Both the position numbers and the translations under genes were made by a program. DNA of 64,000 nucleotides, from assembly GCA_016711825.1 (NCBI GenBank), contig JADJSG010000004.1:124001-188000 (forward strand), given 5' to 3'. Each line of letters starts with the position of its first letter. The first letter of the stretch is position 1. This document shows, one piece after another, positions 27,337 through 36,479 of this stretch. Source of the stretch: Bacteroidota bacterium (GTDB taxonomy: Bacteria; Bacteroidota; Bacteroidia; Chitinophagales; Chitinophagaceae). A model generated the notes under the pieces. It was given only the letters and a program-made list of their open reading frames with translations, was not told the DNA's origin and did no database searches.

Positions 27337-30300
27337 ATGAAATTATTTCAACGCAGTCTGCTCCTTTTATTCGTACTCGGCTTTTTGTATAATCAAGAAA
27401 TCAAAGCACAATGTTCAAATGCAGTCAATCACTGGGAATCATGTGTCAAAGACAACCAAACATGGAAATATATTGTACCTGCAGCAACTATCCCCAACTG
27501 GACTACTCCAGCCTTTAATGATGCATCATGGCTGTCAGGTACTGGTGGTGTAGGATTTGGTGATGGTGATGACAATACAACAATTGCTGTTGGCCGTTCA
27601 GTATATATGAGACGCACCTTTACCATCGTAGATACGGCTGCTATTGTATCTGCTGTTTTTTGTATGGATTATGATGACGGATTTATCGCATACCTCAATG
27701 GGGTTGAAATTGCCCGTTCAAACATGGCTGTAAACCCAGCCTACAATGCATTAGCAACAGCAAGTCATGAAGCACAACTTTATCAAAATTTACAACCTGA
27801 TTATTTTGTATTATCTAATATCGCTATTGATACATTATTAAAAAATGGCAATAATGTGTTATGTATACAAACCCATAATTTTACACAAGCATCAAACGAT
27901 TTAACTTCAAGACCCTTTTTACAATTAGGCCTTTCAAATGCAATTATCAACTATACTCCTGTCCCTGCTTGGTTTACACCACCTGTGATGTTATATACAA
28001 ATCTTCCCATTATCAAAATCAATACTTTAGGTCAAACAATTGTTGATGATCCACGTATCATCTGTGACATGGGTATCATCGACAATGGACCAGGCAATAT
28101 GAATTGCGTAAGTGACCCCCATAATAATTATGATGGAAAAGTGTCTATTGAAATCAGAGGTGCCTCTTCACAATCTGTTCCAAAAAAAGGCTATGGTTTT
28201 TCAACACTAGATGCTGCTGGTATCAATACTCAAAATGTGTCTATATTAGGCATGCCAGCCGAAAATGATTGGGTATTGAATGCCACTTATACTGACAAAA
28301 CATTTATGCGCGATGTATTGATGTATGACCTTGCACGTTATATGGGTTGGTATACCACCCGTGTACGATATGTAGAGGTTGTATTAAATGGCGACTATCG
28401 TGGCATCTATATCTTACAAGAAAAAGTTAAACAAGATAAAAATAGATGCGATGTAGAAAAACTGACAAATACGATGAATACTGGCGATTCGTTGACAGGC
28501 GGTTATGTATATAAAGTAGACTGGAATAACGGAGCCCCAGGTGGTGGATGGAATACTACGCAGGGTGTTAGCATGCAATATCATGACCCTAGCAGTACGG
28601 ATTTAACCACTACCCAGAAAAATTATCTTAAAAATTATATCAATTCGTTTGAGGCTGATTTGTTTGGCGCCACCTTTACTAATCCTAATACAGGGTATAG
28701 AAAAAAATCAAACCCTTATTCATTTGCGGACCATTTTATATTACAAGAATTTTCAAATAATATTGATGGCTATCGTGCAAGTAATTATATACACAAAGAC
28801 CGTGATAGCAAATGCGGTCGCTTTACCATGGGTCCGTTTTGGGATTTCAACTTTACTTTTGGGTCTCCTGATTGGTGTTTTGGTGAAAATACCGCTGGAT
28901 GGCAAATTACGGGAGGTTGTGGCAATGAAACGAATACCTGGATTGAAAAAATGATTCAGGATCAATGGTTTAAAAATATCATTAATTGTAGATGGAACAG
29001 TTTACGTCAAGGTTTTTTAAACAATACCACTCTATTTAATTACATTGATTCTACTAAAAACTACATTCATGATGCTGCTGTTAGAGACTCTGCAAAATGG
29101 GGACTAGTATACTGGCCAACCAATTGGTTGCCAAACAATTTACAACATGCCGTTGATTCAATGAAAACGTGGATGAACTTACGTATGACATGGATGGATG
29201 CGAACATATATGCAGCAAATCAAGCTTGTAATGCAACAGCCGGAATGAGTTTAGTGATCGATGAAATCAATTTTCACAGTGATAGCACTACAGATGCTGG
29301 TGATTGGATAGAATTGTTCAATCATGGTGGCACTTCGTTAGATTTGTCAAATGCCACTATTTTTGATGGAGATAGCTATGAAAAGTATTGTGTAATACCC
29401 AATGGCACTACACTTGCAGCAGGCAGTAGACTTGTAATTTATTCAGACAGTTTGGCTTTTGCCAATCAATTTCCTGGTGTCATTAATAAATTAGGCCCCT
29501 TATGTTTTAAACTCAGTAACGGAGGTCAAAAAATTGTGATAAGAGACAAAGACAATAAACTGATTTACTCAGTTGATTATAGAGATACCTGGCAATGTGC
29601 CACAGATGGCAATGGCCGTACCCTCCAATTGACAGCACCTGCCGCCAATCCTAACCTTACCGCTTCATGGTATGCAGGTTGTATGGGAGGCTCACCAGGT
29701 GTAGCGTATACCCCTTGTGTTGAAAATTTAATTTATTCAGAAATCAATTATAACTCATCAGTCACTTCAGATGCAGGCGACTGGATTGAATTACACAACA
29801 AAAACGCATCCCCATTCCCATTGGCAGGTTGGTCAATCAGAGATGGAAGTAGCAACAATGTGTATTATTTCCAATCAGGAACAAGCATACCACCAACAGG
29901 ATATTTAGTGGTGTATAGCGATGGCGTGAAATTTAGCACCCAACACCCTAGTGTTACCAATAAAGTAGGACCACTGGGTTTTGGATTTAGCAGCACAGGT
30001 GATGTAGCCCGTGTGTTTGACAATACCGGCAAATTGCGTTTTAGTGTTTGTTATGGCACTGCAAATCCTTGGCCTACTACACCCAATGCAGGAGGCTATA
30101 CCCTTGAAAACGCCCAATATACAGGCAACCACAATGCAGCCACCACATGGTTTGCAGGATGCTTAAAAGGCTCACCTGGTGTACCTTACACCCCATGCTG
30201 GCCAGTAGCTACACCTGACATTACAAAAGACGACTATATCACATTATATCCAAATCCGGCTAAGACAACCCTGCATATCGAATCGTCATTGACACTCGGA

Positions 30301-30456
30301 GAAATCATTATTTATGACAATATTGGAAGAGCAGTACAGAAAACATTACTCACTAATAAAATCATCGACATTGCTTCCCTACCCAATGGTGTATACCATT
30401 TACAATGCAAATCAGCTGGCAATGTGTATAATGTCAAATTTGTAAAAGGAGAATAA
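27337..30456 (+). CDS. CotH-kinase family protein with lamin-tail domains, T9SS sorted (copy 1)
   Basis: 1039 residues from ATG 27337, which begins a good signal peptide (LLLLFVLGFLYNQEIKAQ); the 49-codon upstream extension overlaps the DUF2167 gene and is rejected. In order: a jelly-roll-like domain (about 30-200, WESCVKDNQTWKY, DDGFIAYLNGVEIARSNM); the CotH kinase-like domain (about 240-600, with DWVLNATYTDKTFMRDVL, YILQEKVKQDKNRCDVEK, GPFWDFNFTFG); two lamin-tail domains (from about 639 and 796, both with GDWIEL); and a type A sorting tail (from about 967, TLYPNPAKTTLHI). Spore CotH phosphorylates proteins; the substrate here is unknown. Secreted across the outer membrane. Confidence 0.9.
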   Translation: MKLFQRSLLLLFVLGFLYNQEIKAQCSNAVNHWESCVKDNQTWKYIVPAATIPNWTTPAFNDASWLSGTGGVGFGDGDDNTTIAVGRSVYMRRTFTIVDTAAIVSAVFCMDYDDGFIAYLNGVEIARSNMAVNPAYNALATASHEAQLYQNLQPDYFVLSNIAIDTLLKNGNNVLCIQTHNFTQASNDLTSRPFLQLGLSNAIINYTPVPAWFTPPVMLYTNLPIIKINTLGQTIVDDPRIICDMGIIDNGPGNMNCVSDPHNNYDGKVSIEIRGASSQSVPKKGYGFSTLDAAGINTQNVSILGMPAENDWVLNATYTDKTFMRDVLMYDLARYMGWYTTRVRYVEVVLNGDYRGIYILQEKVKQDKNRCDVEKLTNTMNTGDSLTGGYVYKVDWNNGAPGGGWNTTQGVSMQYHDPSSTDLTTTQKNYLKNYINSFEADLFGATFTNPNTGYRKKSNPYSFADHFILQEFSNNIDGYRASNYIHKDRDSKCGRFTMGPFWDFNFTFGSPDWCFGENTAGWQITGGCGNETNTWIEKMIQDQWFKNIINCRWNSLRQGFLNNTTLFNYIDSTKNYIHDAAVRDSAKWGLVYWPTNWLPNNLQHAVDSMKTWMNLRMTWMDANIYAANQACNATAGMSLVIDEINFHSDSTTDAGDWIELFNHGGTSLDLSNATIFDGDSYEKYCVIPNGTTLAAGSRLVIYSDSLAFANQFPGVINKLGPLCFKLSNGGQKIVIRDKDNKLIYSVDYRDTWQCATDGNGRTLQLTAPAANPNLTASWYAGCMGGSPGVAYTPCVENLIYSEINYNSSVTSDAGDWIELHNKNASPFPLAGWSIRDGSSNNVYYFQSGTSIPPTGYLVVYSDGVKFSTQHPSVTNKVGPLGFGFSSTGDVARVFDNTGKLRFSVCYGTANPWPTTPNAGGYTLENAQYTGNHNAATTWFAGCLKGSPGVPYTPCWPVATPDITKDDYITLYPNPAKTTLHIESSLTLGEIIIYDNIGRAVQKTLLTNKIIDIASLPNGVYHLQCKSAGNVYNVKFVKGE
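29716..30456 (+). repeat. Near-identical 3' segment of the CotH tandem (first copy)
   Basis: About 741 bp covering the second lamin-tail domain and sorting domain. Aligned without gaps to 33027-33767 (offset 3311), I counted 24 mismatches, about 97% identity. Most are synonymous; only three amino-acid changes occur. The upstream parts of the two genes are clearly more diverged, pointing to recent gene conversion or partial duplication. Confidence 0.85.
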
Positions 30457-30635
30457 GTAGAAGAGAAAGCAAACGCTGTTTAATCATTTTAAAACAAATA
30501 GCGAAGCTTATAACTTAATATCTTTATCATGAATAATGTTGCTTTTTAAAGTAAAAAGACGCTGTTCATAAAGTTTGAAGTAAATAATATGGTTGGGCTA
30601 TGCGTGTTTAATAAGTTTAAAATAAATGTATCATT

Positions 30636-33600
30636 ATGAACAAACCTTTTTATTGGAAAATATTTTTAATCATAACATTTTTATCCAGCAGTAAATTAAG
30701 CCAGGGGCAATGTGATGCTAATTTTATTCACCATTGGGAATCATGTGTATTAGACAATCAATCGTGGAAATATCGGGTACCAACAGCCGCTATTGCCAAT
30801 TGGACCAGCCCGCTGTTTAATGATGCCTCGTGGACAGTAGGCACGGGAGGCATAGGTTTTGGTGATGGAGATGACAATACCTCTATTCCTACCAACTCCG
30901 TTTCGGTTTATATGCGAAGAAGTTTCAATATCGTAGATACATCATTGATTCATTCCGCCTATTTTTGTATGGATTTTGATGACGGATTTATTGCCTATCT
31001 CAACGGCATAGAAATTGCCCGATCAAATATGGCTGTCAATCCCGCTTACAATGCCCTTGCAACAGCATCGCATGAAGCCCAATTATATCAAGGCTATCAA
31101 CCAAATTATTATTTAATTAATGCACAGGCTTTAGACACCATATTAAAAAATGGAACCAATGTATTGTGTATACAAACTCACAACGCAGCAGCAAATTCAA
31201 ACGATTTAACCTCTCGTCCGTTTTTACAATTGAGTATCACCAATGCGACTTACAATTATTCACCAACACCAGCTTGGTTTACCCCACCCTATTATCTTCA
31301 AACCAAATTACCTATCATATCAATCAATACCTTAGGTCAAAATATTGTTGATGACCCTCGCATCATTTGTGACATGGGTATTATCAATAATGGGCCTGGT
31401 AATTTAAATTGTATTTTAGACCCATTTAATGATTACAATGGTAAAATATCCATCGAATTTAGGGGTTCTACTTCGCAAATGTTCCCTAAAAAGCCTTACG
31501 GATTTTCTACTGTAGATGCACTTGGAAACAATGTAAACGTTTCGCTGTTAGGATATCCCAAAGAACATGATTGGGTATTACTCAATCCTTATACCGATAA
31601 AACATTTATGAGAGATGTGATTACCCACGATCTTGGACGTGCGATGGGTAATTATACAAGCAGAACACAATTTGTAGAACTTGTAATCAATGGTCAATTG
31701 CAAGGAGTTTATGTATTACTCGAAAAAATAAAAGTGGACAAAAACAGGGTTGATATTGAAAAAATCACCCCTACTATGAATAGTGGTGACTCCCTTACAG
31801 GAGGTTATATATTTAAAATTGATAAAACAACCGGGAATGCTGGCAATTGGTGGAATACAACCCAGGGCGTTTCTATACAAACCCATGACCCTAACTGGCT
31901 TCAAATTACCGCAGCTCAAAATAATTATTTAACCAATTATATCAACAATTTTGAAAATGTACTTTGGGGACCCAATTATAATAATCCCAATACAGGCTAT
32001 CGAAAACTTGCTAACGTTTATTCATTTGTAGATTTTTTTATCATCAATGAAATCAGCAACAACATTGACGGGTATCGTTTAAGTACCTTTGTACATAAAG
32101 ACAGAGACAGTAAATGTGGCCGGTTTACCATGGGTCCCTATTGGGATTTCAATTTGAGTTTCGGTAACGGTGACTACTGCAATGGGTATCCGTATACCGG
32201 TTGGCAAATGTATCAAGGTTGTGGCGATGGCAGTAGCAAATGGGTTGACCGCATGTTGCAAGATCAATGGTTTAAAAATTTGTTGAATTGCCGTTGGAAT
32301 GAACTCAGACAAAATATATTGAGTACGCCAAATGTATTGGCACGTATTGATACCTATGCAAATTATGTACGTCAGGCTTCTGTTCGCGACTCAGCGATCT
32401 GGCAAACCATTGGCACCTATGTTTGGCCCAATGGTTGGATAGCAAATTCATGGCAAGGCGAAATCGATTCAATGAAACTTTGGGTAAGTAATCGAATGAA
32501 TTGGATAGATGCCAATATGTTTGCTGCCAATCAAGCTTGCAATAGCAATGCAGGCATTAGTTTAGTGGTTGATGAAATTAACTTTCACAGCGATAGCACA
32601 ACAGATGCGGGTGATTGGCTTGAACTCTACAATTATGGTGCTACTACGTTAAACATATCAAATGCGGTAATACTAGACGGCGATACCTATGAAAAATATT
32701 GTGTGATTCCTAACAATACTACCCTGGCTCCCGGTGCTCGACTGGTAGTATATGCAGACAGCGTAGCCTTTGCCACTAAGTTTCCAGCTGTCACCAATAA
32801 AATAGGCCCCTTATGTTTTAAACTCAGCAATGGTGGACAAAAAATAGTGATGCGTGACAAGGATAATAAACTCATTTTTTCTGTTGATTATATGGATACA
32901 TGGCAATGTGCAACTGACGGTAATGGCCGAACTTTACAGTTAACCGCTCCTGCTGCCAACCTCAACCTGGCTTCTTCGTGGTATGCTGGTTGTATGGGAG
33001 GTTCGCCAGGTGTAGCATATACCCCATGTGTTGAAAATTTAATCTATTCAGAAATCAATTATAACTCATCAGTCACTGCTGATGCAGGCGACTGGATTGA
33101 ATTACACAACAAAAACGCATCCCCATTCCCATTGGCAGGTTGGTCAATCAGAGATGGAAGTAGCAACAATGTATATTATTTCCAATCAGGAACAAGCATA
33201 CCACCAACAGGTTATTTAGTGGTGTATAGCGATGGCGTGAAATTTAGCACCCAACACCCTGGCGTTACCAATAAAGTAGGACCACTGGGTTTTGGATTTA
33301 GCAGCACAGGTGATGTAGCCCGTGTGTTTGACAATACTGGCAAATTGCGATTTAGCGTTTGTTATGGCACTGCAAATCCTTGGCCTACCACACCCAATGC
33401 AGGAGGCTATACCCTTGAAAATGCCCAATATACAGGCAACCACAATGCAGCCACCACATGGTTTGCAGGATGCTTAAAAGGATCGCCTGGTGTACCTTAC
33501 ACCCCATGCTGGCCAGTAGCTACACCTGACATTACCAAAGACGACTATATCACATTATATCCAAATCCGGCTAAGACAACCCTGCATATCGAATCGTCAT

Positions 33601-33767
33601 TGACACTCGGAGAAATCATTATTTATGACAATATTGGAAGAGCGGTGCAGAAAACATTACTCACCAATAAAACCATAGACATTGCTTCCTTACCTAATGG
33701 CGTATACCATTTACAATGCAAATCAGCTGGCAATGTGTATAATGTAAAATTTGTAAAAGGAGAATAA
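30636..33767 (+). CDS. CotH-kinase family protein with lamin-tail domains, T9SS sorted (copy 2)
   Basis: 1043 residues, same architecture as the gene before it. ATG 30636 begins a signal peptide (MNKPFYWKIFLIITFLSSSKLSQGQ). Next are the jelly-roll-like domain (WESCVLDNQSWKYRVP), the CotH domain (DWVLLNPYTDKTFMRDVI, YVLLEKIKVDKNRVDIEK, MGPYWDFNLSFGNGDY), two lamin-tail domains and the type A sorting tail. The CotH parts differ at many positions while the last ~247 residues are almost identical, so the pair is an old duplication with a recently homogenised end. 179 bp separate the genes. The kinase residues look conserved in both; partners unknown. Confidence 0.9.
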   Translation: MNKPFYWKIFLIITFLSSSKLSQGQCDANFIHHWESCVLDNQSWKYRVPTAAIANWTSPLFNDASWTVGTGGIGFGDGDDNTSIPTNSVSVYMRRSFNIVDTSLIHSAYFCMDFDDGFIAYLNGIEIARSNMAVNPAYNALATASHEAQLYQGYQPNYYLINAQALDTILKNGTNVLCIQTHNAAANSNDLTSRPFLQLSITNATYNYSPTPAWFTPPYYLQTKLPIISINTLGQNIVDDPRIICDMGIINNGPGNLNCILDPFNDYNGKISIEFRGSTSQMFPKKPYGFSTVDALGNNVNVSLLGYPKEHDWVLLNPYTDKTFMRDVITHDLGRAMGNYTSRTQFVELVINGQLQGVYVLLEKIKVDKNRVDIEKITPTMNSGDSLTGGYIFKIDKTTGNAGNWWNTTQGVSIQTHDPNWLQITAAQNNYLTNYINNFENVLWGPNYNNPNTGYRKLANVYSFVDFFIINEISNNIDGYRLSTFVHKDRDSKCGRFTMGPYWDFNLSFGNGDYCNGYPYTGWQMYQGCGDGSSKWVDRMLQDQWFKNLLNCRWNELRQNILSTPNVLARIDTYANYVRQASVRDSAIWQTIGTYVWPNGWIANSWQGEIDSMKLWVSNRMNWIDANMFAANQACNSNAGISLVVDEINFHSDSTTDAGDWLELYNYGATTLNISNAVILDGDTYEKYCVIPNNTTLAPGARLVVYADSVAFATKFPAVTNKIGPLCFKLSNGGQKIVMRDKDNKLIFSVDYMDTWQCATDGNGRTLQLTAPAANLNLASSWYAGCMGGSPGVAYTPCVENLIYSEINYNSSVTADAGDWIELHNKNASPFPLAGWSIRDGSSNNVYYFQSGTSIPPTGYLVVYSDGVKFSTQHPGVTNKVGPLGFGFSSTGDVARVFDNTGKLRFSVCYGTANPWPTTPNAGGYTLENAQYTGNHNAATTWFAGCLKGSPGVPYTPCWPVATPDITKDDYITLYPNPAKTTLHIESSLTLGEIIIYDNIGRAVQKTLLTNKTIDIASLPNGVYHLQCKSAGNVYNVKFVKGE
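33027..33767 (+). repeat. Near-identical 3' segment of the CotH tandem (second copy)
   Basis: Partner of 29716-30456 (24 mismatches over about 741 bp, no indels). The match continues past the stop only through TAAGTAG and then stops, so the converted tract ends at the gene boundary. Confidence 0.85.
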
Positions 33768-34141
33768 GTAGGAATCGTTTAAATAATCTTTTCACGTAAA
33801 CCTGTTAAACATATTCTTTATTAGCGTATACCACTAAAAGCATTATTTTACCTAAAACATTGCTTGTTATATACCCGAATAAACTTTTGGGTACTTACAG
33901 AAAATGATCGATTTTTTAAATTTAATAGATTGCATGTTTAGTTTTAAAAAATTAGACAGTCATGTACAAGCATTGATTTTAAACCGTAAACAGACTGATA
34001 AACTAAAATAATTGGAAGCCATTTAAGCAGGTAATACCAACGACACATTAAAAAAGGACCCATTGTTACTGGCTTTAATGCAATGTTTATAGGAATTATA
34101 CCGATATTTTTCAGACTAGGTAGTAAATACTTTTGGTATAA
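33768..34141. other. Intergenic, 374 bp, with a possible decayed reading frame
   Basis: From ATG 33904 the plus strand reads MIDFLNLIDCMFSFKKLDSH..., reaches TAA after 37 codons, but continues with protein-like sequence (LEAI, stop, then AGNTNDTLKKDPLLLALMQCL) to about 34092. The composition suggests a remnant but no family is recognised. A TATACCGAT string at 34098-34106 recurs in the gap after clpB. Confidence 0.3.
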
Positions 34142-35779
34142 CTATTTCACATACTCATTGAAGATTTTATTTAACCAACGTAAAATCAATAACATAAATC
34201 CAAATGCAATGATAAGAAGAACGCAATTCACCAGAAAAAAATTGCCTTTGTCTTCATAGGTATCCCACATACTTGCAAGTACACCACTTAATTTGTTACC
34301 GATGGATGTAGAAACAAACCAGCCTCCCATCATAAGGGCTGTGATACGAGGTGGACTCATTTTTGAAACAATAGACAATCCCATCGGACTGAGCATTAAT
34401 TCACCAATGGTAATAACACCATAACTTGCAATCAACCACCATACACTTACTTTTTCAGCACCATTGGCGCCAGCCTTTACAGCAGCATACATCACTAAAG
34501 CACTTAACCCAGATATTAATAAGCCTAAGGCGATTTTGGTGGGTGTGGTAGGTTCTTTTCGTCGGCTTCTTAAAAAGGTAAAAAAGGCAACTACAAGGGG
34601 TGTAAGCATAATTACCCAACCCGGATTAATCGATTGGCTCAAGTTTGTAGCCCATACACTGATACTACTTCCCTCCTGAGGTAATTGATCAGGTGCTACA
34701 TTTCTAAAATAAATGGGATAATTCAATTCTTTCTGCACTACCCCATCTACCTTTTGTAATCGGAAAAAGGGGTCATACATTTCTGTACTATCTTTTTTAT
34801 AAACCAATATTTTTGATTGTTTCAATGATGAAAATAATTCCTTTTGCGTACCTGTCACTTCTCTGTTGGTATACCTGTCTGCCCATGTATTTAATGCACT
34901 TCCATTTTGTTTAAAAACAGCCCAAAACAATATCACCACTGCAAAAATGGCTAATAATGCCCCAATTGGTTTTTTTTCGTTGGGTGCTGCTTTAAAATAA
35001 AGACTGCTGTAAAAATAAATAACGGGTACACAAGCGAATATAAAAGCATCGGTGCTGTCACTACCAAAAATATTTGAAGGTATTAACCAACCCAAAATCC
35101 CTGCAATCACACTTGGCACCAGTATCAACAATACAATTTTAAAAAAAGGCATATCGTCTTCATGCATTTCTTTTTTAATATCAAAAGCTTTATAATGACG
35201 GGTGCCTGCTAAAAAAATAATAACTCCCACAAACATGCCTACTCCAGCGGCCATAAATGCCCATTTCCAACCAAACATATTTTGCAATGCCGCACCAAAA
35301 AAATTGCATATGAATGCCCCAATATTGATACCCATATAAAAGATATTATAGCCATCATCTTTCATGTGCCGATGCTCATCTGTGGAGTATACATTGCCCA
35401 ATAATGTAGAAATATTTGGCTTAAAAAAACCATTCCCCAGTATCACCAGGGTCATGGCAATATAAAGCATTGGCTTGCTGTGAACCCCCATCAAACAATA
35501 GCCTGCAGCCATTAACAATCCACCAAAAATGATTGATCTGCGATACCCAAAATATCGATCGGCCAATAAACCCCCAATAAAAGGCGTGAGGAATACAAGG
35601 GCAATAAAAGTACCATACAAATCAGCAGATTCTGCTTCATTCATGGCAAATCCCTCTTTCACATCTTTAAGATAAAGGGTAAAAATTCCTATCATTAAAT
35701 AATAGCCAAAGCGCTCCCACATTTCTGAGAAAAAAAGAAAGGGCAATGCTTTAGGATGTTTTGCTTTTACTGTATTCAT
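34142..35779 (-). CDS. POT/PTR family proton-coupled peptide transporter
   Basis: 545 residues, inner membrane, 12-14 predicted helices. The POT signature is at the start: FFSEMWERFGYY (the ExxER proton-coupling motif), then FIGGLLADRYFGYRRSI and the second family signature FKPNISTLLGNVY, followed by DDGYNIFYMGINIGAF. Imports di/tripeptides with protons. A long extracytoplasmic loop (about 320-385) between the middle helices is typical of the Bacteroidota group. Single gene. Confidence 0.93.
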   Translation of the reverse strand: MNTVKAKHPKALPFLFFSEMWERFGYYLMIGIFTLYLKDVKEGFAMNEAESADLYGTFIALVFLTPFIGGLLADRYFGYRRSIIFGGLLMAAGYCLMGVHSKPMLYIAMTLVILGNGFFKPNISTLLGNVYSTDEHRHMKDDGYNIFYMGINIGAFICNFFGAALQNMFGWKWAFMAAGVGMFVGVIIFLAGTRHYKAFDIKKEMHEDDMPFFKIVLLILVPSVIAGILGWLIPSNIFGSDSTDAFIFACVPVIYFYSSLYFKAAPNEKKPIGALLAIFAVVILFWAVFKQNGSALNTWADRYTNREVTGTQKELFSSLKQSKILVYKKDSTEMYDPFFRLQKVDGVVQKELNYPIYFRNVAPDQLPQEGSSISVWATNLSQSINPGWVIMLTPLVVAFFTFLRSRRKEPTTPTKIALGLLISGLSALVMYAAVKAGANGAEKVSVWWLIASYGVITIGELMLSPMGLSIVSKMSPPRITALMMGGWFVSTSIGNKLSGVLASMWDTYEDKGNFFLVNCVLLIIAFGFMLLILRWLNKIFNEYVK

Positions 35780-36037
35780 GTGACCAAATTAATATAAAAC
35801 GTTGATTCAAAACAAAAAAATAACGACTGTTTTATAAAATAAACTTTTCAACGCAGAAAAGATACTTAATGCAGTCTGTGGTTCTATGATAACTTTCAAA
35901 TAGGTATATAGGCATAGTTTATCCATGTAAAACTGTATTTTTGCAGGCTAAATAGGACTTTATAGGTAAAATATTGATAGAATTGCTTAAAAATCAATAA
36001 TTTTTAAACAAAAAACATATTTACAAAAAAATATTCC

Positions 36038-36045
36038 TATATTTG
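36038..36045 (+). promoter_or_regulatory. Bacteroidota -7 promoter box for rpsT
   Basis: TATATTTG followed by CGCCC, 19 bp before the rpsT ATG at 36065. A second TAnnTTTG match (TATTTTTG at 35936-35943) lies about 100 bp upstream and could be an additional promoter. Confidence 0.6.
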
Positions 36046-36064
36046 CGCCCTCAAAAATAATATC

Positions 36065-36400
36065 ATGGCTAATCATAAAGCGACCAAAAAAGATACCCGT
36101 CAAGCGAACAAACGTAGAGAAAGAAACCGTTATCATGGAAAAACTACCCGTAACGCTATGCGTGATTTAATGGCAGTTTCTGACGAAAAATTAGCGGCTG
36201 AAAAGCTTCCTACTGTAGAGGCTATGCTTGACAAATTAGCAAAAAGAAACATCATTCACAAAAACAAAGCTGCAAATTTGAAATCTGCATTGGCTAAAAA
36301 AGTAAACGCTTTAAGCAATCCACCGGCAGAAGTGGCAGTAAAACCAGCTAAAAAAGCAGTGGCTAAAAAAACAGCAACAAAAAAATCAAGCAAGAAATAA
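36065..36400 (+). CDS. rpsT: 30S ribosomal protein S20
   Basis: 111 residues; binds 16S rRNA early in 30S assembly. The core (MANHKATKKDTRQANKRRERNR..., NKAANLKSALAKKVNAL) is the normal three-helix S20. A C-terminal extension of about 25 residues rich in Ala and Lys (PAKKAVAKKTATKKSSKK) is extra compared with the usual ~85 residues; related Bacteroidota show tails too. Single gene with its own promoter box and a strong terminator. Confidence 0.96.
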   Translation: MANHKATKKDTRQANKRRERNRYHGKTTRNAMRDLMAVSDEKLAAEKLPTVEAMLDKLAKRNIIHKNKAANLKSALAKKVNALSNPPAEVAVKPAKKAVAKKTATKKSSKK

Positions 36401-36425
36401 ATTTTTCATTTAAATATTTTAATAA

Positions 36426-36459
36426 AAAATAGACTGTATTCATACAGTCTATTTTTTTT
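36426..36459 (+). terminator. Rho-independent terminator after rpsT
   Basis: Perfect 12-bp stem AATAGACTGTAT / ATACAGTCTATT with a 2-nt centre (effectively a slightly shorter stem with a tetraloop-like turn), followed by eight T. It lies about 25 bp after the rpsT stop. The A-run on the other side could let it also serve the convergent minus-strand gene ending at 36480. Confidence 0.85.
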
Positions 36460-36479
36460 ACCTAATAAAATAAAAAAAC

